This document shows positions 5,862 through 10,422 of a stretch of 10,422 nt of DNA, piece after piece. Under the pieces are notes generated by a model. The model had not been told where the DNA came from and ran no database searches. It saw only the letters and a program-made list of their open reading frames with translations. The stretch covers positions 1 through 10,422 of the forward strand of contig JAIXYD010000170.1 of assembly GCA_027490415.1 (NCBI GenBank), in the 5' to 3' direction. The first letter of the stretch is position 1; each line of letters starts with the position of its first letter. A program made the position numbers and the translations under genes. Origin of the DNA: Streptomycetaceae bacterium (GTDB lineage: Bacteria; Actinomycetota; Actinomycetes; Nanopelagicales; Nanopelagicaceae).

Positions 5862-7478
5862 CTAGAAATCAAAGACTGGCTCAGGGCTCTCATAGACCCG
5901 TCCATCTGCCCCAAAGACCAGGAAGCGATTGAAGCCTCGAGTAAACCAGCGATCGTGAGTGACAGTCAGAACAGTGCCTTCATAGCGATCGAGTGAATGT
6001 TCTAGCGCCTCAGCACTGGCCAGATCAAGGTTATCGGTCGGCTCATCGAGCAATAACAATGTGGACCCACTGAGTTCGAGGAGAAGAATTTGGAATCGAG
6101 CTTGCTGCCCACCCGAAAGTGATGTGAATTTCTGCTCAGCTTGCTTATCGATTTCATATTTACGCAAAACACTCTTTGCTGGGCCTAGTTGCAATGAATA
6201 ACTCTCCCAAAGAATTTCAAGAAGAGTCTTATTCTCAAATTCTGGATGAGCGTGAGTCTGTGCAAAATAGCCGATCTCAACTCGTGCTCCTACTTTGAGG
6301 TTACCTGTGTAGTGCACATCTTTATCACCTGAAATCATCCGGAAGAAGTGCGACTTACCTGTTCCATTTTTACCGAGGATTGCTATGCGATCACCGAAAA
6401 AGACTTCAAAATTAAATGGTTGTGTGAGGACTTCGCCCGAGAGATTTGTAATGGAGATGTTTTCAAAGGTAAGTGCGCGCAGGCCCGTACGACCTCCACG
6501 AAGACCAACGTTTAGGTCTTGCTCAATAGGTGGTGCTTCAGGTGCACCTGCTTCTTCGAATTTTCTAAGTCGAGTCTGCATTGCGTGATACTTACTGGCC
6601 ATGTCATGCGAGCTCGATGCCTGAATTTGTAGCGTGCGAACAAGATCCTTGAGGCGCTGATGCTCTTGCTGCCAACGCAGCAGTAATTCAGCGAAGCGCT
6701 CATTGCGAGCTTTGCGGGCATCATGCCAGGTATCAAACTTTCCACCATGAACCCATGCAGTATTTCCATTGACGCCTTGCTCGAGAGCGACGATTCGAGT
6801 TGCGGTGTTCTGCAAGAGTTCACGATCATGGCTGATGAAGAGAACAGACTTCTTCGTCTCAGCAATTACCTTCTCCAGCCAACGCTTTGAAGGTACATCG
6901 AGATAGTTATCAGGCTCATCGAGCAGCAAGACTTCTTCTGGTCCTTCCAAAAGTGCACGCAGAACTAACTTCTTCTGCTCTCCCCCAGATAACGAACTCA
7001 CTAACCGATCTGCCACTTCATCAAAACCTTTATCCAGCATTTCCGTACAACACTTATCCCAGATAACTTCAAAGTCATAACCACCACAATCGCCCCAATC
7101 GATAATTGCTTGGGCATAGGCCATCTGATTTTTCTCAGAAGCATCTTCGTTCATCGCGTTTTCGGTTTCCTTCACGCGAGCTGCTGCTTCACGTATGCGT
7201 GGAGGTGCCACAGAGGTAAGGAGTTGGCGCACTGTTGTCTCATCACGTACAGATCCAATGAACTGACGCATCACGCCAAGTCCACCAGTAATTGCGACGG
7301 TGCCTTCATCCGGTGAGATATCGCCACAGATCATACGAATCAGAGTTGTCTTGCCAGATCCGTTTGGACCGATCAGCGCAACTTTTGCACCATCGCCTAC
7401 TCGAAATGAAACATCATTAAGCAAAACACGTCCATCAGAGAGTGCGTACTCAACACCCGAAATATCAATGTGACCCAT
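5862..7478 (-). CDS. ABC-F family ATPase (soluble, two ABC domains)
   Basis: A 538-residue protein with two ATP-binding cassettes in one chain and no membrane segments. ABC-F proteins work on the ribosome as translation factors or antibiotic-resistance factors rather than in transport. Cassette 1 has Walker A GPNGSGKT (37-44), signature LSGGEQ (163-168), Walker B LLLDEP (184-189; Glu188) and switch His217. Cassette 2 has Walker A GKNGTGKS (369-376), LSGGQQ (454-459), LLLDEP (475-480; Glu479) and His508. The linker, roughly 240-325, is charged and helical as expected for the tRNA-interacting segment. The usual DEPTNHLD reads DEPDNYLD (187-194) and DEPTDNLD (478-485). The ATG at 7478 is chosen because the cassette starts there and GGAAAG lies 7 bases upstream; it overlaps truA by 14 bases. 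Which ABC-F subgroup, and whether it affects drug sensitivity, cannot be read from sequence alone. Confidence 0.92.
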   Translation of the reverse strand: MGHIDISGVEYALSDGRVLLNDVSFRVGDGAKVALIGPNGSGKTTLIRMICGDISPDEGTVAITGGLGVMRQFIGSVRDETTVRQLLTSVAPPRIREAAARVKETENAMNEDASEKNQMAYAQAIIDWGDCGGYDFEVIWDKCCTEMLDKGFDEVADRLVSSLSGGEQKKLVLRALLEGPEEVLLLDEPDNYLDVPSKRWLEKVIAETKKSVLFISHDRELLQNTATRIVALEQGVNGNTAWVHGGKFDTWHDARKARNERFAELLLRWQQEHQRLKDLVRTLQIQASSSHDMASKYHAMQTRLRKFEEAGAPEAPPIEQDLNVGLRGGRTGLRALTFENISITNLSGEVLTQPFNFEVFFGDRIAILGKNGTGKSHFFRMISGDKDVHYTGNLKVGARVEIGYFAQTHAHPEFENKTLLEILWESYSLQLGPAKSVLRKYEIDKQAEQKFTSLSGGQQARFQILLLELSGSTLLLLDEPTDNLDLASAEALEHSLDRYEGTVLTVTHDRWFTRGFNRFLVFGADGRVYESPEPVFDF

Positions 7479-8316
7479 CAGTGCGCTTTCCGATTGTGAC
7501 TTTGGCTCGATCGAGCAACTCTTGATCTGATGGGTAATCAACCTGAGTAAGGCTTAGCCCCCGAGCAGGAAATACAAGTGAATCACTGACGCGCTCTTTA
7601 TTGGCTAATAACTCTGCCATCCATGAAGGATCTTTGCGGCCATCGGCGACACAGACAACTGCGCCAACTAGATTTCGCACCATTGAATAACAGAAGGCAT
7701 CTGCGACAACTTCTGCAACCAATAGACCGGTTTCATCTCTGTGCCATTGGTATTTCTCTAAGGTACGAATCGTGGTTCCGCCCTCTTTATATTTACAGAA
7801 TGCAGCAAAATCGTGATGGCCCAGAACCAGCGCACTCGCCTTGTTCATGAGCTCAACATCTAACGGGCGATACCAAGGTGCTACGTCATAGCGAGATAGC
7901 GGAGGAATTACTTCGTTAGCATCGAGAATCTTGTAGGTATAGATACGGCGTAGAGCAGAGAAGCGAGCGTGAAATCCTGAAGGGGCATCGCTGATTTCCA
8001 TTACGCGCACATCTTCATCGAGGATGCGGTTGAGCTTGTAACGAAGATCAACATAGGTGAGTCCGTCGCTAAATACAGAATCCGGAAGATCAACGTGGAT
8101 CACTTGCCCTGTCGCGTGAACGCCAGCATCGGTGCGCCCAGCAACTACAGATTCCACATCGCTTCTTGAAATGCGTGCGATCGCTTCCTCTACAAGATCT
8201 TGAATAGTGCGGCGATCGGGTTGAGTGGCCCATCCGAAGAATGCAGTGCCGTCGTAGGCAATGTCTATCCGTAAACGACGAAACCCACTCTCGGGAAAGA
8301 GAGTGGGTTGCGCCAT
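7465..8316 (-). CDS. truA: tRNA pseudouridine(38-40) synthase TruA
   Basis: Converts uridines 38-40 in the tRNA anticodon stem-loop to pseudouridine; cytoplasmic homodimer. The 283 residues match the family. The IDIAYDGTAFFGWATQ region is at 17-32. The catalytic motif AGRTDAGVHATGQV starts at 59 with Asp63 as the nucleophile. FHARFSALRRIYTYKI and the C-terminal FCYSMVRNLVGAV complete the fold. The ATG at 8316 is the only plausible start: Gly11-Phe12 ahead of the core is conserved in actinobacterial TruA, and no ATG, GTG or TTG in frame lies between. No Shine-Dalgarno sequence precedes it; the start codon sits between two hairpins, one inside codons 3-12. The gene follows rplQ by 28 bases and its 3' end overlaps the ABC-F start by 14. 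Confidence 0.96.
   Translation of the reverse strand: MAQPTLFPESGFRRLRIDIAYDGTAFFGWATQPDRRTIQDLVEEAIARISRSDVESVVAGRTDAGVHATGQVIHVDLPDSVFSDGLTYVDLRYKLNRILDEDVRVMEISDAPSGFHARFSALRRIYTYKILDANEVIPPLSRYDVAPWYRPLDVELMNKASALVLGHHDFAAFCKYKEGGTTIRTLEKYQWHRDETGLLVAEVVADAFCYSMVRNLVGAVVCVADGRKDPSWMAELLANKERVSDSLVFPARGLSLTQVDYPSDQELLDRAKVTIGKRTDGSH
7486..7491 (-). promoter_or_regulatory. Ribosome binding site of the ABC-F gene inside truA
   Basis: GGAAAG reads on the minus strand at 7491-7486, 7 bases before the ATG at 7478 and within the last codons of truA. It supports the 538-residue form; a longer frame starting at 7541 would add 21 residues without ABC similarity. Confidence 0.5.
8282..8309 (-). other. 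Perfect 11-bp hairpin inside the first codons of truA (attenuator- or terminator-like)
   Basis: AACCCACTCTC and its exact complement GAGAGTGGGTT are separated by 6 bases (TTTCCC on the transcribed strand). The stem covers truA codons 3-12. The transcript continues TCGTCGTTT, so the uridine run is short (three Ts) and termination would be weak. This is by far the strongest hairpin I found in the window. It may be a leaky terminator closing the S4-alpha-L17 operon, or a structure that limits truA translation. Confidence 0.6.
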
Positions 8317-8322
8317 AAGAAT

Positions 8323-8341
8323 TTACGCTAAGAAAGCGTAA
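8323..8341 (-). other. Perfect 7-bp hairpin between rplQ and truA
   Basis: TTACGCT and AGCGTAA flank a 5-base loop (TTCTT on the transcribed strand). The element begins 3 bases after the rplQ stop and ends 6 bases before the truA ATG, filling most of the 28-base spacer. No T-run follows. It occupies the position where a Shine-Dalgarno sequence would be expected. Confidence 0.55.
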
Positions 8342-8344
8342 GGA

Positions 8345-8704
8345 TTACTTATCTGTTACGAGTTCGATCACAGCCATAGGAGCGTTATCGCCCTTACGTG
8401 GACCGACTTTGGTAATACGTGTGTATCCACCTTCGCGATTAGCAAATGTTGGTGCGATTGCTGTGAAAAGTGTGTGCACAACGCTCTTGTTAGCGATACG
8501 TGCCATTACTTCACGACGAGCTTGTAGATCACCCTTCTTTGCGAAGGTAATCAACTTCTCTGCAAGTGGACGAAGACGCTTCGCCTTTGCTTCTGTTGTT
8601 GTGATCTTGCCATGCTCGAACAACTGCTCTGCAAGTGTACGAAGGATTAGACGCTCGTGTGATGGGCCTGAACCCAAACGAGGACCCTTAGTTGGCTTTG
8701 GCAT
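8345..8704 (-). CDS. rplQ: 50S ribosomal protein L17
   Basis: Large-subunit protein near the exit-tunnel surface. The 119-residue length is typical of the short form, without the C-terminal extension seen in many high-GC Actinobacteria. The N-terminus [20 protein letters not shown] holds the family motif (LGR..-type loop, here [19 protein letters not shown]). The core has [26 protein letters not shown] and the end [12 protein letters not shown] is conserved. A strong AAGGAG (8717-8712) lies 7 bases upstream of the ATG in the 14-base rpoA-rplQ spacer. It is the last r-protein gene of the alpha operon here, and is followed directly by two hairpins. Confidence 0.97.
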   Translation of the reverse strand: MPKPTKGPRLGSGPSHERLILRTLAEQLFEHGKITTTEAKAKRLRPLAEKLITFAKKGDLQARREVMARIANKSVVHTLFTAIAPTFANREGGYTRITKVGPRKGDNAPMAVIELVTDK

Positions 8705-8718
8705 GTCTTTACTCCTTC

Positions 8719-9729
8719 TTAGTTTGCATCTGCATCAGAAAAATCTTCATCTGATGCGTTGTAGTTCTGATGTTGTGTTGGATCGAATCCTGCTGGGCTG
8801 TCCTTGAGTGACATTCCCATTGAGACAAGCTTTGCCTTGACCTCATCGATGGACTTTGAACCAAAATTGCGGATGTCGAGAAGATCAGCCTCTGAACGGT
8901 TAACCAACTCGCCAACTGTGTGAATGCCTTCGCGCTTCAAGCAGTTGTATGAACGAACTGTGAGATCAAGATCTTCGATTGGAAGAGCTAGATCTGCGGC
9001 CAAGGCTGCATCCATAACAGATGGCCCCATCTCGATACCTTCAGCATCGAGATTAAGTTCGCGTGCAAGACCGAAGAGCTCAACGAGTGTGCGGCCAGCG
9101 GATGCAACCGCGTCACGTGGCTTCATTGAAGGCTTTGTCTCAACGTCAACAACAAGACGATCGAAGTCTGTGCGCTGCTCAACACGTGTTGCTTCAACCT
9201 TGTATGTCACCTTAAGTACTGGTGAATAGATTGAGTCAACTGGAATACGGCCAATTTCAGCTCCAGCTTGCTTGTTCTGTACTGCGGTGACGTATCCACG
9301 TCCGCGCTCGACAGTAAGTTCGATTTCAAGGTTTGCCTTGTCGTTCAGGGTTGCAATGTGAAGTGTTGGGTTATGAACCTCAACGCCTGCAGGGACTGCA
9401 ATGTCGGCACCTGTTACAGCGCCAGCACCTGTCTTACGAATGTAGACAACGCTTGGCTCATCGTTATCGCTTGAGAGCACCAAGTTCTTGATGTTCAGCA
9501 CGATATCGGTGAGGTCTTCCTTGACGCCTTCAAGAGTGGTGAACTCGTGGAGGGCACCAGCAACGCGAATGCTTGTCACTGCTGCACCTGGAATAGATGA
9601 AAGCAATGTACGGCGCATTGAGTTGCCGAGTGTGTATCCAAAACCTGGCTCAAGCGGTTCAATGATGAATCGTGAGCGGTTCTCTGAGATTACTTCTTCA
9701 CTGAGGGTGGGACGTTGTGCAATTAGCAC
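8719..9729 (-). CDS. rpoA: DNA-directed RNA polymerase subunit alpha
   Basis: The alpha dimer scaffolds RNA polymerase assembly, and its C-terminal domain contacts UP elements and activators. 336 residues. The alpha-NTD (about 1-225) carries [20 protein letters not shown] (24-43). The alpha-CTD (about 251-309) keeps the residues matching the E. coli DNA-binding set: Arg259, Asn262, Cys263, Gly290, Lys292, Ser293 and Glu296. The tail after 325 is acidic. Translation starts at GTG (9729-9727), supported by AGAGGAG 5 bases upstream and by the MLIAQRPTL start known in actinobacterial RpoA. It sits between rpsD and rplQ, the standard alpha-operon order. The spacer to rpsD is 63 bases with an inverted repeat. 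Confidence 0.98.
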   Translation of the reverse strand: MLIAQRPTLSEEVISENRSRFIIEPLEPGFGYTLGNSMRRTLLSSIPGAAVTSIRVAGALHEFTTLEGVKEDLTDIVLNIKNLVLSSDNDEPSVVYIRKTGAGAVTGADIAVPAGVEVHNPTLHIATLNDKANLEIELTVERGRGYVTAVQNKQAGAEIGRIPVDSIYSPVLKVTYKVEATRVEQRTDFDRLVVDVETKPSMKPRDAVASAGRTLVELFGLARELNLDAEGIEMGPSVMDAALAADLALPIEDLDLTVRSYNCLKREGIHTVGELVNRSEADLLDIRNFGSKSIDEVKAKLVSMGMSLKDSPAGFDPTQHQNYNASDEDFSDADAN

Positions 9730-9734
9730 TGCTG

Positions 9735-9741
9735 CTCCTCT
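9735..9741 (-). promoter_or_regulatory. Ribosome binding site of rpoA, supporting its GTG start
   Basis: AGAGGAG reads on the minus strand at 9741-9735, 5 bases before the GTG codon at 9729. It is what makes the non-ATG start credible. Confidence 0.7.
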
Positions 9742-9751
9742 TTCTTCTCGC

Positions 9752-9773
9752 GGAAATCCACTATTTGATTTCC
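9752..9773 (-). other. Perfect 7-bp inverted repeat in the rpsD-rpoA spacer
   Basis: GGAAATC and GATTTCC flank an 8-base loop (AAATAGTG on the transcribed strand). It lies 19 bases after the rpsD stop and ends 10 bases before the rpoA Shine-Dalgarno sequence. No T-run follows, so it does not look like a terminator. It could be an mRNA stabiliser, a processing site or an operator; the sequence does not say which. Confidence 0.5.
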
Positions 9774-9792
9774 TAGATTGGGGTCTTAAAAA

Positions 9793-10419
9793 TTACTTGC
9801 TGTAGAGCTCAACGATGAGCTGTTCTTGAACTTGGGTGTCGATCACTGCGCGAGCAGGTAGACCGTGGATGATGATTCGCATCTGTGAACCAACAACTTC
9901 CATCCAAGCTGGAACTGACTTCTCGCCGAGTTCTGCACTTGCAACGATGAATGGTGTGAGGTCAAGTGACTTTGGAAGAACATCAATGATGTCCATCGCA
10001 GAGACGCGGTATGAAGGAATGTTTACCTTCTTACCGTTGACCAAGAAGTGACCGTGACGAACCAACTGGCGCGCCATGTCGCGGCTCTTTGCAAAGCCTG
10101 CACGGAATACGACGTTGTCGAGACGTGTCTCAAGAAGAATAAGTAGGTTTTCACCAGTCTTACCCTGCTTGCGGTTAGCCTCTTCGTAGTAGCCACGGAA
10201 CTGCTTTTCGAGAACACCGTAGATACGTGCGCACTTCTGCTTCTCACGCATCTGCAATAGGTATTCAGATTCCTTTGAACGTCCACGACCATGTTGTCCT
10301 GGTGGATATGGACGTGATTCGATCGGACACTTTGGTCCATCGCACTTTGAGCCCTTGAGGAAGAGCTTTACTTTTTCGCGACGGCAACGCTTGCAGTCTG
10401 CTCCGGTATAACGAGCCAT
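9793..10419 (-). CDS. rpsD: 30S ribosomal protein S4
   Basis: Primary 16S rRNA-binding protein that starts 30S body assembly; in several bacteria it also controls the alpha operon. 208 residues, a usual length. The N-terminus MARYTGADCKRCRREKVKLF carries four cysteines (9, 12, 26, 31) in the zinc-binding arrangement of the C+ form. SRPYPPGQHGRGR follows, then the S4 RNA-binding domain (about 98-160: RLDNVVFRAGFAKSRDMARQLVRHGHFLVNGKKVNIPS). The C-terminus ending VELYSK is typical. A TAA at 10422-10420 directly abuts the ATG; it may be the stop of the preceding gene (rpsK is expected there) but the window ends at that point, so this cannot be confirmed. Confidence 0.98.
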   Translation of the reverse strand: MARYTGADCKRCRREKVKLFLKGSKCDGPKCPIESRPYPPGQHGRGRSKESEYLLQMREKQKCARIYGVLEKQFRGYYEEANRKQGKTGENLLILLETRLDNVVFRAGFAKSRDMARQLVRHGHFLVNGKKVNIPSYRVSAMDIIDVLPKSLDLTPFIVASAELGEKSVPAWMEVVGSQMRIIIHGLPARAVIDTQVQEQLIVELYSK

Positions 10420-10422
10420 TTA

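Noticed and set aside
7479..7541. Longer ABC-F start at 7541
   Set aside because: It would overlap truA by 77 bases and add residues outside the cassette; the start at 7478 has a binding site.
1..10422. Frequent GCGATC/GATC words across the window
   Set aside because: Most fall on Asp-Arg, Ile or Ala codons of the minus-strand genes; spacing is irregular and I see no array or element. A count against a codon-aware background would be needed to claim enrichment.

Overview
The window is a compact stretch of bacterial chromosome in which every recognisable gene lies on the minus strand, so transcription runs from high to low coordinates. In that order the genes are rpsD, rpoA, rplQ, truA, an ABC-F ATPase, rplM, rpsI, glmM, glmS, a PAP2-family membrane phosphatase, acpS and the 5' part of alr, which runs off the left edge. 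The protein sequences look actinobacterial: the RpoA N-terminus and alpha-NTD core, the N-terminally extended S9, the Gly-Phe preceding the TruA core, and the rplM-rpsI-glmM...glmS-acpS...alr order. Base composition is moderate rather than GC-rich and spacers are very short. This fits a streamlined low-GC actinobacterium such as the freshwater acI/Nanopelagicales lineage. That assignment is inferred from gene content and composition only.

Right part (about 7.5-10.4 kb): the end of the alpha r-protein operon (S4, RNA polymerase alpha, L17), followed by tRNA pseudouridine synthase TruA and an ABC-F ATPase whose start overlaps truA by 14 bases. The rpsD-rpoA spacer holds a perfect 7-bp inverted repeat. 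Directly behind rplQ are two perfect hairpins, one on each side of the truA start codon, and truA has no Shine-Dalgarno sequence. These are the most unusual non-coding structures in the window.

Middle (about 4.75-5.86 kb): a 135-base gap carries a good promoter candidate (TTGACC, 17-base spacer, TAAAGT) and a GC-rich hairpin leader in front of rplM-rpsI. This is the only obvious place where a new transcript could begin, so rplM to alr probably form a second operon.

Left part (1-4.75 kb): GlmM and GlmS, two enzymes of UDP-GlcNAc precursor synthesis, then a PAP2 phosphatase, holo-ACP synthase and alanine racemase. Spacers are 19, 12, 0 and 10 bases, and acpS and alr overlap by 4. Four of these five genes plausibly serve envelope building: amino-sugar supply, possibly lipid-carrier recycling by PAP2, and D-alanine supply. 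AcpS activates the acyl carrier protein for fatty-acid synthesis.

I see no CRISPR, mobile element, prophage, tRNA or rRNA gene, and no clear new defence or biosynthetic system. This is mostly core housekeeping DNA. The points worth a second look are the rplQ/truA hairpins, the rplM promoter-leader, the ABC-F insertion, and the PAP2 gene with variant catalytic motifs.
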